Origin: Aequitasia blattaphilus
GTDB taxonomy: Bacteria; Bacillota; Clostridia; Lachnospirales; Lachnospiraceae
Length of the DNA: 64,000 nt
Reading direction: 5' to 3'
Assembly (NCBI RefSeq): GCF_024721305.1
Contig: NZ_JAMXOD010000001.1
Coordinates: forward strand, 186,001 to 250,000
Shown here in pieces: positions 1 through 8,264 of the stretch. Numbering within the stretch: the stretch's first letter is position 1; each line of letters opens with the position of its first letter. A model generated the notes under the pieces. It was not told where the DNA came from. It searched no databases and saw only the letters and a list, made by a program, of their open reading frames with translations. The translations under genes were made by a program, and so were the position numbers.

Positions 1-1
1 G

Positions 2-862
2 ATGAAAACTTTAGGATATTACAACGGTAAGTACGGTGAGTTAGAGGATATGGCAATTCCTTTTAACGACAGAGTACATTTTTTTGGTGACGGAGTCTAT
101 GATGCCGGACCGTCGAGAAACTATGTGATTTTTGCTATAGATGAACACATTGATCGTTTTTTTAATAGTGCAAAGCTTTTGGAAATTCAGATGCCTGTCA
201 CAAAGGCAGAATTAAAGCAAATATTACAGGAAATGGTAAACAAAATGGATACGGGTAATCTTTTCGTGTATTACCAAGTGACCAGAGGAACCGGCATTCG
301 TAACCACGTATATACAGAAGGGCCGGGAAACTTGTGGATTATGCTAAAGCCAGCAGAAATTTCAGACGGTATAGAGCCAATCAAGCTCATTACTCTTGAG
401 GATACCAGGTTCCTGCACTGTAATATTAAGACGTTGAATCTGATTCCTTCCTGTGTAGCTAACCAGAGAGCGAAAGAGGCAGGAGTTCAAGAAAGTGTAT
501 TCTATCGTGAAGGTGGAAGGATAACAGAGTGTGCACACAGTAATGTACATATCATTAAAAACGGAGAGCTGTATACAGCCCCTACAGATAATTTGATTTT
601 ACCGGGAATTGCCAGAAGACATCTGATTGATAAATGCAAAGAGTTGGGAATTAAGGTAAATGAAGTACCTTACTACCTGGACGACTTATTTACAGCAGAA
701 GAGGTTCTTGTTACAAGCTCCTCCAACTTGTGCCTTCATGCAAATGAAATTGATGGAATGGCAGTGGGAGGGAAACAATCTGAGTTATTAGAAAAAATAC
801 GAAAGGCAGTTTTAGGCGAGTTTGTTGAGGCAACTCAATTGATACAAAAAAAGGCAGTGTGA
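2..862 (+). CDS. D-amino acid aminotransferase-like protein (PLP fold type IV)
   Basis: This 286-residue protein has the fold-type IV aminotransferase pattern of D-alanine transaminase and branched-chain transaminase. The expected PLP-binding lysine is K143 in the CNIKTLNL context, followed by the SSSNLCLHA segment near the C-terminus that lines the cofactor pocket. The start MKTLGYYNGK is the usual one for clostridial members, so the gene looks complete although its ribosome site is outside the window. It would move an amino group between D-amino acids and 2-oxo acids in the cytosol. It leads a chain of overlapping genes (a GTGA junction with the next frame) for 5-oxoproline and D-glutamate metabolism, so D-glutamate or D-alanine is a likely substrate or product. 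Exact specificity is inference. Confidence 0.82.
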   Translation: MKTLGYYNGKYGELEDMAIPFNDRVHFFGDGVYDAGPSRNYVIFAIDEHIDRFFNSAKLLEIQMPVTKAELKQILQEMVNKMDTGNLFVYYQVTRGTGIRNHVYTEGPGNLWIMLKPAEISDGIEPIKLITLEDTRFLHCNIKTLNLIPSCVANQRAKEAGVQESVFYREGGRITECAHSNVHIIKNGELYTAPTDNLILPGIARRHLIDKCKELGIKVNEVPYYLDDLFTAEEVLVTSSSNLCLHANEIDGMAVGGKQSELLEKIRKAVLGEFVEATQLIQKKAV

Positions 863-867
863 TAAAG

Positions 868-1590
868 ATGAAATATTATCCAGTAGGAGATAGAGCGTTG
901 CTTGTGGAGCTAAGTAAAAGTATCCATGAAGAAGTGAACAATCAAATTCATGAATTAACAAAAAGAATCAAGAACAGTAGAATCACCGGTGTAGTAGAGC
1001 TGATTCCGGCGTACTGTTCGGTTTTGATTAACTACAATCCCCTTCTGATTGGTTATGAAGAATTAGTTGGTAAGGTAGAGAGTCTATCCTTTGAATTGGA
1101 GGGAACTCAAGGGAAAAAGAAACGGATTCATAAAATTCCATGCTGCTATGGTGCACGGTTTGGGCAAGATTTAGCAGATATGGAAAAGTACACGGGACTT
1201 GATCGTGATGAAATCATTAAAATCCATAGCAGCGTAGATTACAAAATATTTATGTTGGGATTTTTACCGGGTTTTGTCTATCTTGGTGGTTTGGATAAGC
1301 GTTTGGAGATGCCGCGGTTAGAGAATCCACGAGTAAAAATATATTCTGGAGCTGTAGGGATTGGTGGAAGCCAGACGGGGGTATATCCTTTGGCTTCTCC
1401 AGGAGGCTGGAGATTAATTGGAGGTACTCCGGTAGAATTTTACAATCCGGAGAGAGAACGGCCAATTCTTTGTAATGCAGGAGAGTATATTCGTTTTGTT
1501 CCAATTTGCCTTGATGAGTATTATGATTTGCGCCGCCAGGTAACAAAGGGTCAATACGAAGTAGAATTGTGTGAGGAGGTAGAGGAATAA
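868..1590 (+). CDS. pxpB: 5-oxoprolinase subunit PxpB (KipI family)
   Basis: The protein belongs to the KipI/PxpB family: the N-terminus MKYYPVGDRALLVEL and the motifs FLPGFVYLGGL and VGIGGSQTGVYPLASPGGW are diagnostic. In PxpABC enzymes this subunit works with PxpC and PxpA in ATP-dependent opening of 5-oxo-L-proline to L-glutamate. In Bacillus subtilis the homologous protein was first described as an inhibitor of the KinA kinase. The ATG at 868 matches the family start. A GTG at 859, in frame and overlapping the previous stop, is the alternative. The stop overlaps the start of pxpC. Confidence 0.93.
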   Translation: MKYYPVGDRALLVELSKSIHEEVNNQIHELTKRIKNSRITGVVELIPAYCSVLINYNPLLIGYEELVGKVESLSFELEGTQGKKKRIHKIPCCYGARFGQDLADMEKYTGLDRDEIIKIHSSVDYKIFMLGFLPGFVYLGGLDKRLEMPRLENPRVKIYSGAVGIGGSQTGVYPLASPGGWRLIGGTPVEFYNPERERPILCNAGEYIRFVPICLDEYYDLRRQVTKGQYEVELCEEVEE

Positions 1591-2513
1591 TGAGTGTGGT
1601 TATTGAGCTGCCGGGAGTATTGACGACTGTGCAGGATCGGGGCCGGTTTGGTTATCAGGAATCGGGGATTACCTCTTCAGGGGCGATGGATCAGGAAGCG
1701 TATGAAAGAGCCAACTACTTGGTAGGAAATAGTGATGGAGAGGCTGTCCTGGAACTGACACTATTTGGTGGTGAAATGCTGATTACCCAGGATGCAGTTA
1801 TTGCGATTACCGGGGCAGATATGAAGCCATGCCTGGAAGGAAAAGAAATACCCATGTATCAACCTGTTATGGTGACTGCCCAAAGTCACCTTACTTTTGG
1901 GTTTGCGGAAAAAGGTTGTCGTACGTATTTGGCCTTTGCAGGAGGAGTGGATGTACCAATCAGACTTGGAAGCCGTTCGACAAATCTTAAATGTGGCTTG
2001 GGTGGTTATGAAGGAAGAGCCCTTGTGAAAGGCGATTGTTTTGAAATCGGAGAGACGAAAATATACTATGAGGAACTCAAAAATAGAAAAATGTCCCCGT
2101 CTAATTATGGAAATGAATGGGAAGTGCATGTGGTTATGGGTCCTCAGGAAGAGGTTTTTACAGAAGAGGTGAAGACTTGTTTTTTAAAAAGCGTGTACAC
2201 AATTGGAGGAGAAAGTGACAGGATGGGCTATCGCCTGGAAGGTCCGAAAATCACAAGTGATAGAGGTGTGGACATTGTGTCTGAAGGAATTGCTTTTGGA
2301 AGTATTCAAATACCGGCAAATGGAAAACCAATTATTTTGATGGCAGATCATCAAACGGTAGGAGGTTATGCAAAGATAGCAAGTGTCTGCTTTTTTGATT
2401 TACCGAAGCTTGCACAGGCAAGACCAGGGGATAAGCTGCGGTTTAACGCAATTGATATAAAACAGGCGCAACAAATGGGGCGGAAGGAGATAAAGAAATG
2501 GACTACAGCATGA
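1590..2513 (+). CDS. pxpC: 5-oxoprolinase subunit PxpC (biotin-dependent carboxyltransferase-like, KipA family)
   Basis: This is the 307-residue partner of PxpB. It carries the family signatures VQDRGRFGYQESGITSSGAMD near the N-terminus and VSEGIAFGSIQIPANGKPI and MADHQTVGGY in the second half. The domain resembles the carboxyltransferase part of urea amidolyase, but in PxpABC it takes part in 5-oxoproline hydrolysis. A clear AGG-rich site precedes the ATG. The gene follows pxpB with no gap and its end overlaps the DUF1445 gene by 16 bases, so translation is probably coupled. Confidence 0.93.
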   Translation: MSVVIELPGVLTTVQDRGRFGYQESGITSSGAMDQEAYERANYLVGNSDGEAVLELTLFGGEMLITQDAVIAITGADMKPCLEGKEIPMYQPVMVTAQSHLTFGFAEKGCRTYLAFAGGVDVPIRLGSRSTNLKCGLGGYEGRALVKGDCFEIGETKIYYEELKNRKMSPSNYGNEWEVHVVMGPQEEVFTEEVKTCFLKSVYTIGGESDRMGYRLEGPKITSDRGVDIVSEGIAFGSIQIPANGKPIILMADHQTVGGYAKIASVCFFDLPKLAQARPGDKLRFNAIDIKQAQQMGRKEIKKWTTA

Positions 2514-3283
2514 TGGCACCAGAGAAGGTGAGAAAATTAATACGGGAAGGGGATATTACGGGACCAACTGCTGGTATGAGCAATGGGTTTGCCCAGGCTA
2601 ATCTGGTTATTTTACCAGAAAAGCTTGCGTATGACTTCCTTTTGTTCTGCCAGCGAAATCCCCGATCTTGTCCTTTGCTGGAAGTAGGAAATCGGGGGGA
2701 TAAGACATTACCTTTTTTGGGGAAGGACATTGACATTACCAGAGATATTCCTCGTTATTGTGTATATGAAAAAGGAAATTTAGTAGAAACCCGCCAAGAT
2801 ATTTCGGATTTGTGGAAAGAGGATTTTGTCAGTTTTCTAATAGGGTGCAGCTTTTCCTTTGAAACGGCATTATTGGATGCAGGGGTTCCGATTCGTCACA
2901 TTGAAGAGAAATGCAACGTGCCAATGTACAAAACGAATATCCCGTGTGCCGAGGCAGGGGTGTTTAAAGGAAATATGGTTGTCAGCATGCGTCCGCTGAA
3001 AATGCCGGATTTAATAAAGGCGACTCGGATAACAGGAGAAATGCCCAGAGTGCATGGGGCACCGATTCATTTTGGTGACCCTTTAGCAATAGGCATTGAG
3101 GAAATAGAACAACCCGATTTTGGTGATAAGGTGACCATAAAGGATGGGGAGATTCCAGTCTTTTGGCCTTGTGGGGTAACCCCTCAAAACGTGGTTATGA
3201 AGGTAAAACCTGAAATGGTTATTACTCATGCACCGGGGCATATGTTGGTAACAGATATTAAAAATTCAGCATTAAAATATTAG
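2498..3283 (+). CDS. D-glutamate cyclase family protein, DUF1445/UPF0317 half (YcsI-like putative hydro-lyase)
   Basis: The 261-residue protein matches the YcsI/UPF0317 family (DUF1445), seen in GPTAGMSNGFAQANLVILP, the FLIGCSFSFETALL segment, the YKTNIPCAEAG motif and GAPIHFGDP. In the vertebrate mitochondrial D-glutamate cyclase DGLUCY this domain is joined to a DUF4392 domain, and the enzyme converts D-glutamate to 5-oxo-D-proline. Here the DUF4392 half is encoded separately two genes downstream. A GGAGAT site sits before the ATG. Its place between pxpC and pxpA supports a role in making or handling 5-oxoproline. The activity of the bacterial protein is inferred from the family. Confidence 0.88.
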   Translation: MDYSMMAPEKVRKLIREGDITGPTAGMSNGFAQANLVILPEKLAYDFLLFCQRNPRSCPLLEVGNRGDKTLPFLGKDIDITRDIPRYCVYEKGNLVETRQDISDLWKEDFVSFLIGCSFSFETALLDAGVPIRHIEEKCNVPMYKTNIPCAEAGVFKGNMVVSMRPLKMPDLIKATRITGEMPRVHGAPIHFGDPLAIGIEEIEQPDFGDKVTIKDGEIPVFWPCGVTPQNVVMKVKPEMVITHAPGHMLVTDIKNSALKY

Positions 3284-3294
3284 GGGGAAATAGA

Positions 3295-4062
3295 ATGGCG
3301 GTTGTAGATTTAAATAGTGATTTAGGAGAAAGCTTTGGAAATTATACTTGTGGTCAAGACAGTGAATTGATTTCCTTGATTTCTTCAGCGAACATAGCGT
3401 GCGGATTTCACGCCTCAGATCCCCTTGTAATGATGAATACAGTTCGGGAAGCAAGAGAGAAGGGAATCGGTATTGGAGCACATCCGGGATTTCCAGATTT
3501 GGTAGGCTTTGGGCGTCGAAATATGGAGGTTTCACAAAGGGAATTAAAGGCTATGGTGCTTTATCAGATAGGAGCGCTGCAGGCTTTTTGTCATGAGAAC
3601 AAAGTGAAGCTGGCTCATGTGAAGCCTCATGGGGCAATGTACAATATGGCAGGAAAAAATCCTGAAATGGCACGTACGATATGTGAGGCGATTGGAGAAT
3701 TGGATAAGAGTCTGATTTTATTGGCTCCTTCTGGCAGTGAAATGGAAAAAGCAGCGAAAGAAATAGGGATGCCTTTTGCCAAAGAAGTTTTTGCTGATCG
3801 TGCTTATGAGGATGATGGATCACTCGTTCCTCGTGGCAGAACGGGAGCAATGATTGAGGATGAAGATGAAATGATTCGCAGGGTTATTACGATGATTAAA
3901 AGTGGAAAGGTTGAAACAATCAGTGGGAAAGAAATTTCGATACAAGCCGACTCTGTATGTGTACACGGTGATGGGAAGGCAGCACTGAAGTTCACAGCAA
4001 GAATCCGAAAGGAATTAGTAGCGGCTGGGATTGAGATAAAATCTTTAAAGGACATAATATGA
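3295..4062 (+). CDS. pxpA: 5-oxoprolinase subunit PxpA (LamB/YcsF family)
   Basis: PxpA is recognised from the N-terminus VVDLNSDLGESFGNY, the SSANIACGFHASDP stretch, the VKPHGAMYN motif and the FADRAYEDDGSLVPRGR segment, all hallmarks of the LamB/YcsF family. Length (255 residues) is usual. It completes the PxpABC 5-oxoprolinase encoded by this operon. A GGGGGAA site lies before ATG 3295 and the stop overlaps the next ATG in an ATGA junction at 4059. Having pxpA separated from pxpBC by the DUF1445 gene recalls the ycsFGI-kipIAR cluster of Bacillus subtilis. Confidence 0.94.
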   Translation: MAVVDLNSDLGESFGNYTCGQDSELISLISSANIACGFHASDPLVMMNTVREAREKGIGIGAHPGFPDLVGFGRRNMEVSQRELKAMVLYQIGALQAFCHENKVKLAHVKPHGAMYNMAGKNPEMARTICEAIGELDKSLILLAPSGSEMEKAAKEIGMPFAKEVFADRAYEDDGSLVPRGRTGAMIEDEDEMIRRVITMIKSGKVETISGKEISIQADSVCVHGDGKAALKFTARIRKELVAAGIEIKSLKDII

Positions 4063-4904
4063 AAAAAGAAAGCATAACAATAGAAGATATCGTTTTAAGA
4101 CATTCCCAGAGGGGAATGAATGTATTGCGGAAGTATATGAAAGAGGATTACTGTAAAATATGCGCAGGAGAAATATTGAACCTTAAAAAAGGAACGATTT
4201 TTCTTACAACGGGCTTTTACGTTGCCGGTTATGCGGAAACGGACGGGCCTTTGGGAACGATGGTGATGGCGGAGGCTCTTGAAAAACTGGGATTTCATCC
4301 AGTGATTGTAACAGATGAATATTGTAAAGGTTTTTTTGAATGTCGAAGCATTAAGACTCTTTATGTTGATATTGAAGCGGGGGAAAAAGAGTATTGGGAA
4401 TTACTGGAAAAATATCAGCCTGTTGGAGTTATTTCTATTGAACGTTGTGGAAGCAACATTCATCAAGACTACACAAATATGCGTGGAATTAGTATTAAGG
4501 AAGCAACTGCTAAAATTGATATATTAGTAGAGCTGGCGAATATTTTAAAAATTCCTACTTTTGGCATTGGTGACGGAGGAAATGAAATTGGAATGGGAAA
4601 TCTTCAAGATGCCATTGCCAGGGAGCTGTCAATATGTCCCTGCAAAGTGAAGGTAGAGCATTTAGTGCTGGCTACGGTTTCAAACTGGGGCGCGTATGCA
4701 GTGGTTGCATACTTTCAAAAAATTACAGGTGAAAAATTGCTGCCTCAATTTGAAGAAATTGCAGAATATCTTAAAAAAATTGTTTCGATTGGCTGTGTAG
4801 ATGGGGTTACGAAAGAAAGAACAGCCAGTGTGGATGGCTTTTCTTTGCACACGGAAAAGCAGGTTATTGAAGCGCTGCATCATCAAATTATAGGTTGTTC
4901 ATGA
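4059..4904 (+). CDS. D-glutamate cyclase-like C-terminal domain protein (DUF4392)
   Basis: The 281-residue protein is a free-standing DUF4392 domain: the glycine-rich TTGFYVAGYAETDGPLGT near residue 50, the SIERCG motif and FGIGDGGNEIGMGN around residue 170 are typical. In animal DGLUCY this domain is fused to a UPF0317 domain and forms D-glutamate cyclase. Here it overlaps pxpA by four bases (ATGA) and also overlaps the following short frame by four bases. With the DUF1445 gene it may form a two-subunit D-glutamate cyclase feeding PxpABC. That pairing is inference from gene order and family knowledge. Confidence 0.85.
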   Translation: MKKESITIEDIVLRHSQRGMNVLRKYMKEDYCKICAGEILNLKKGTIFLTTGFYVAGYAETDGPLGTMVMAEALEKLGFHPVIVTDEYCKGFFECRSIKTLYVDIEAGEKEYWELLEKYQPVGVISIERCGSNIHQDYTNMRGISIKEATAKIDILVELANILKIPTFGIGDGGNEIGMGNLQDAIARELSICPCKVKVEHLVLATVSNWGAYAVVAYFQKITGEKLLPQFEEIAEYLKKIVSIGCVDGVTKERTASVDGFSLHTEKQVIEALHHQIIGCS

Positions 4905-5056
4905 CGAAAAAACGACCGTTTGCTACATATCTATTGCATTATTCGAATGAAAAAGGCATAATTCAAGAGAGTTTACTTGCGGGTGTCCAAGTAAATGAAG
5001 AAGTAAATCTAAATGCCCATAAGATTACATCGAAAAACGCTCTATATTATTCCTGA
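4901..5056 (+). CDS. short translationally coupled ORF, 51 residues, unknown
   Basis: A 51-codon frame starts at the ATG that overlaps the DUF4392 stop (ATGA), the same coupling used earlier in the operon. It begins MTKKRPFATYLLHYSNEKG and ends KNALYYS. I do not recognise a domain. It could be the N-terminal stump of a longer gene cut by a deletion, or chance coding after the operon end. The overlap and codon use favour real translation; function unknown. Confidence 0.4.
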   Translation: MTKKRPFATYLLHYSNEKGIIQESLLAGVQVNEEVNLNAHKITSKNALYYS

Positions 5057-5223
5057 AACGTAAAGAATTATATATTACATCACATATGAATGCATATATG
5101 TATTTGGATACGACCATCCTTAGCATTATAAGAGCTCAGGATGCCAAACAGTCTATATGCATAAAAGGCACCCACCCCCGTAATATATGACTTTGCAATT
5201 TATTGTTTAAAGTCATATCCTGT

Positions 5224-5274
5224 AAATCGAGTAGAAGTTAATCAACGAATGGTTAGCTCCTGCTCGATTTTTTG
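5224..5274 (+). terminator. probable rho-independent terminator after the 5-oxoproline operon
   Basis: AATCGAG with a second partly paired block forms a stem with CTCGATT, followed at once by a T run. It lies 170 bases after the last short frame. The stretch 5057-5223 shows no gene I can support. Confidence 0.65.
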
Positions 5275-5310
5275 TAGACACAGAAAAATCACAATACTAA
5301 AGAATTGATA

Positions 5311-5346
5311 AACTTCTTGTTTCGTGTTGACAAGAAGTTCGTTTTT
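5311..5346 (+). terminator. strong hairpin with T run
   Basis: AACTTCTTGT and ACAAGAAGTT form a perfect 10-base-pair stem with a loop of about nine bases, followed by CGTTTTTGG. It insulates the peptidase-ftsH transcript from upstream reading. Confidence 0.6.
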
Positions 5347-5367
5347 GGATAGGATAATAAAAAAATG

Positions 5368-5381
5368 GTTAAGTGCTTAAC
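5368..5381. promoter_or_regulatory. GTTAAGTGCTTAAC palindrome upstream of the peptidase-ftsH pair
   Basis: A perfect 14-base palindrome lies about 45 bases before the peptidase start, and a second half site GCTTAAC follows about eight bases on. Its position suits an operator in the promoter region of the two-gene unit. The MarR regulator encoded at the other end of this block is a possible ligand, but nothing in the sequence proves the link. Confidence 0.35.
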
Positions 5382-5426
5382 TATTCTATGCTTAACTTTT
5401 AACAAATACAAAAATACAGTGAGAAG

Positions 5427-6092
5427 GTGAATGATATAGAAACAACTTTATCCAAAATAATTACAATAAATCAACCAGAACTTCTGCACATTAAGGATGG
5501 CGAGGAGATATCATATGGAGCCCATCAAATCTGGTATTCCTCCTGGCTGCAGAGAATGAGTGGTTGTGGTCCAACGGCAGCAGCCAACCTATTGTGGTAC
5601 TTAGCGGAAACGAGGTCTTTAGGGAAAAATCTTTTTAAGGGAGATGGAACCAATCGTCAGGAAATGACACAGCTTATGGAAGCAGTATGGCGTTATGTGA
5701 CACCAGGCTGGCGTGGAGTGGACAAGGCATCTACATTTGCCAAGGGTGTTACACGTTATGGAAAGGATCATGGAGTCAGGATTAAGACACATGTCTTGGA
5801 GATATCAGGAGAGTATTTTACCCGGACTGACCCAGATACTGTGTGGAAGTTCCTTCGCAAATCCTTTGAAGGAGACTGTCCTGTTGCTTTTTTAAATTTA
5901 TCAAATGGAGCAGTTGAAAATCTTGATAATTGGCACTGGGTTACATTAGTGGGAGCAAATGCGTCATTGATTGGAGAAATGTATGATCAAGGGCGGCATC
6001 AACAAGTGGATATAAAGCGGTGGTTGGACACCACTACAGGTGGTGGCGCTTTTGTATCCCTGGAAATGACTGACCGAAAAAGGAGGGACTAA
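5427..6092 (+). CDS. papain-like cysteine peptidase (C39-type) encoded next to ftsH
   Basis: The 221-residue protein has the layout of C39/papain-like cysteine peptidases: a likely nucleophile C47 in SGCGPTAAANLLWYL, with a glutamine-free but conserved glycine-proline after it, and a likely catalytic histidine H170 in DNWHWVTLVGA, followed by DIKRWLD. No signal peptide or transmembrane segment is visible, so it should act in the cytosol. The start is GTG after GAGAAGG. Its stop lies two bases from ftsH's Shine-Dalgarno region, so the two are co-transcribed. Substrate is unknown. A peptide- or bacteriocin-type leader peptidase role is conceivable, but no precursor or exporter gene is nearby. 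Confidence 0.6.
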   Translation: MNDIETTLSKIITINQPELLHIKDGEEISYGAHQIWYSSWLQRMSGCGPTAAANLLWYLAETRSLGKNLFKGDGTNRQEMTQLMEAVWRYVTPGWRGVDKASTFAKGVTRYGKDHGVRIKTHVLEISGEYFTRTDPDTVWKFLRKSFEGDCPVAFLNLSNGAVENLDNWHWVTLVGANASLIGEMYDQGRHQQVDIKRWLDTTTGGGAFVSLEMTDRKRRD

Positions 6093-6094
6093 TT

Positions 6095-8020
6095 ATGAGT
6101 AATATTCCCAATGAGTCAAAGCATGAAAAGAGGCGTAAGCCTAGATTTCTTAGTTGGTTTACCTTAGGAGTGGTTTTGTTTGCTGCAATGAGCTTCCTGT
6201 TTGATGGAGTGATTTCCTCGGGTAATGAGGTAAGCTACAGCAATTTTCTAAAACTGGTGGAAAGTGGAAATGTTGCTTCGGCTGAGATTGACGATACCGA
6301 AATCCAGTTTAAGCTTCGTTCTGATGGGGACGCTGCAAAGGTTGAGGAAATATTAGCGTCTGAAAATAATGGAGCAGTATTGGGAAACAGAGTTGGTGGG
6401 AAATACGTAACAGGTCCTATGGAGGATCCGAAACTCGTGGAAACCTTAACTGCAAATAATGTTGATTTTACACGTACAATTCTACGGAGTAACCCGTTAC
6501 TTTCAATTATCATATCACTTCTGCCATTTCTCATTATTATGGGAATTTATTTCTTGATGATTCGCAGTACAATGAGAAAATCTGGTGGTGACAGTGGTGT
6601 AGGCGGCATGATGGGTGGTATTGGGAATGTAGGAAAGTCTAAGGCTAAGATGTATAGCGTTGAAGAGCAGACAGGTGTTACGTTCAAAGATGTGGCTGGC
6701 CAGGATGAGGCGAAAGAAAGCTTGATGGAAATGGTAGACTATCTTCACGATCCTGAGAAGTATGCGCGAATTGGAGCAAAGCAACCCAAAGGAGCGCTGC
6801 TGGTAGGACCTCCGGGAACCGGAAAAACTCTTCTTGCCAAGGCGGTAGCTGGGGAGGCAAAGGTACCCTTCTTCCACTTGTCAGGTTCAGAGTTTGTTGA
6901 GATGTTTGTTGGCGTTGGTGCGAGCCGAGTTCGTGATTTGTTTCAGAATGCAACGAAGAATGCACCGTGTATTATTTTTATTGATGAAATTGATGCGATT
7001 GGAAAACGCCGCGATAGCGGTCTTGGTGGAAACGACGAAAGAGAACAAACATTGAACCAGCTTTTGTCAGAAATGGACGGCTTTGAATCGGGAAAAGGGA
7101 TATTAGTATTGGCAGCAACCAATCGGCCGGAGATTTTAGACCAGGCCTTACTTCGTCCAGGACGCTTTGACAGGCGTGTTATTGTTGACAGGCCGGATTT
7201 ACCAGGCCGGAAGAGCATTTTAAAGGTGCATGCTGCAAAGGTGCTGGTCAGCTCAGATGTGGATTTTGATGCAATAGCATTGGCTACCAGCGGGGCTACA
7301 GGAGCGGATCTGGCCAACATGATTAATGAGGCAGCGTTGCATGCCGTGAAAGAAGGGCATCCGGCAATTACCCATAGTGATTTAATGGAAGCAGTAGAAG
7401 TGGTGATTGCAGGAAAAGAGAAAAAAGGAAGAATCCTTAATCCAAGAGAGAAACGGATGGTGGCATTTCATGAGGTGGGTCACGCAATGGCTTCGGCACT
7501 GCAAACCCATGCACAGCCAGTACAGAAAATTACGATTGTTCCAAGAACAATGGGGGCCCTGGGATATACTATGAATGCACCGGAAGAAGAGCGCTATCTG
7601 CTGACCCGCAGTGAATTACAAGGGCAGATTGTGACATTGCTAGGCGGACGTGCAGCTGAAATAGTTGAATTTGGAGACATTTCAACGGGAGCATCAAACG
7701 ATATTGAACGGGCTACATCATTGGCTCGTAAGATGATAACCCAGTATGGAATGAGTGAGAAGTTTGGATCAATGGGACTTGAAAGTACAGAAAGCCAATA
7801 CCTTGATGGAAGAAATGTATCCACTTGCTCTGAGCAAACAGGCGCCATGGTGGACGAAGAAGTTCGTCAGTTGATTGATAAATGCCAGAAGGAGGCTGTA
7901 AAATTATTAGAAGATAACAGAGAGGCATTGACGAGAATATCGGAATATTTAATTGAAAAAGAAAATCTTACAGGAGAGCAGTTTATGGAGCTGTTGGAGC
8001 AGGATGGTAATGCGGCTTAA
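6095..8020 (+). CDS. ftsH: ATP-dependent zinc metalloprotease FtsH
   Basis: FtsH is a membrane-anchored hexameric AAA+ protease that extracts and degrades membrane and regulatory proteins. The 641-residue protein has two transmembrane segments (about residues 17-37 and 134-154), the Walker A motif GPPGTGKT at about 238-245, Walker [12 protein letters not shown], the second-region-of-homology arginines in [10 protein letters not shown], and the zinc site HEVGH at about 459-463. All catalytic residues are present. AAAGGAGGGACT precedes the ATG. Pairing with a C39-type peptidase rather than with tilS/hpt, the usual Firmicutes context, suggests this is a second, specialised copy; that is inference because the rest of the genome is not visible. 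Confidence 0.95.
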   Translation: MSNIPNESKHEKRRKPRFLSWFTLGVVLFAAMSFLFDGVISSGNEVSYSNFLKLVESGNVASAEIDDTEIQFKLRSDGDAAKVEEILASENNGAVLGNRVGGKYVTGPMEDPKLVETLTANNVDFTRTILRSNPLLSIIISLLPFLIIMGIYFLMIRSTMRKSGGDSGVGGMMGGIGNVGKSKAKMYSVEEQTGVTFKDVAGQDEAKESLMEMVDYLHDPEKYARIGAKQPKGALLVGPPGTGKTLLAKAVAGEAKVPFFHLSGSEFVEMFVGVGASRVRDLFQNATKNAPCIIFIDEIDAIGKRRDSGLGGNDEREQTLNQLLSEMDGFESGKGILVLAATNRPEILDQALLRPGRFDRRVIVDRPDLPGRKSILKVHAAKVLVSSDVDFDAIALATSGATGADLANMINEAALHAVKEGHPAITHSDLMEAVEVVIAGKEKKGRILNPREKRMVAFHEVGHAMASALQTHAQPVQKITIVPRTMGALGYTMNAPEEERYLLTRSELQGQIVTLLGGRAAEIVEFGDISTGASNDIERATSLARKMITQYGMSEKFGSMGLESTESQYLDGRNVSTCSEQTGAMVDEEVRQLIDKCQKEAVKLLEDNREALTRISEYLIEKENLTGEQFMELLEQDGNAA

Positions 8021-8029
8021 CTGTAAAAT

Positions 8030-8107
8030 ATTGAAAAGTCATTAAAATTGAAGAGATATATTATTGAAAAGTCAGTATATTCATGATGAAATATGATTGA
8101 AAAGTCA
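8030..8107. repeat. three direct 12-base repeats at an exact 33-base period
   Basis: ATTGAAAAGTCA occurs at 8030-8041, 8063-8074 and 8096-8107. Starts are exactly 33 bases apart, about three helical turns, and the bases between are not conserved. It begins right after the ftsH stop. A weak reading frame after the third copy (ATG 8122 after GGAGG) has only 13 codons. Phased binding sites for a regulator are more likely than coding. Confidence 0.75.
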
Positions 8108-8218
8108 TGGAGGTGTGTGCAATGCTCTATCGGGAAGGGATTACACTGTTCATAGTGCGTTAAGCACATTTGCAAAAAATGAGGGTTATCATATAAAAAG
8201 GAGCTTTGTCTTATCCAA

Positions 8219-8264
8219 CGAAAAAGATTAAGAATCTGTTTATTACAGTTCTTAATCTTTTTTA
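8219..8264. terminator. bidirectional terminator between ftsH and marR
   Basis: AAAAAGATTAAGAA pairs with TTCTTAATCTTTTT around a 14-base loop. A and T runs flank both sides, so it can stop transcripts from ftsH on the plus strand and marR on the minus strand. The marR stop codon lies inside the right arm. Confidence 0.8.

Noticed and set aside
6235-7848. Several minus-strand frames antisense to ftsH
   Set aside because: They are long only because of ftsH codon structure; no ribosome sites or domains.
8030-8107. Possible CRISPR array
   Set aside because: Three repeats with constant spacing, but the repeated unit is only 12 bases and no cas gene is present.
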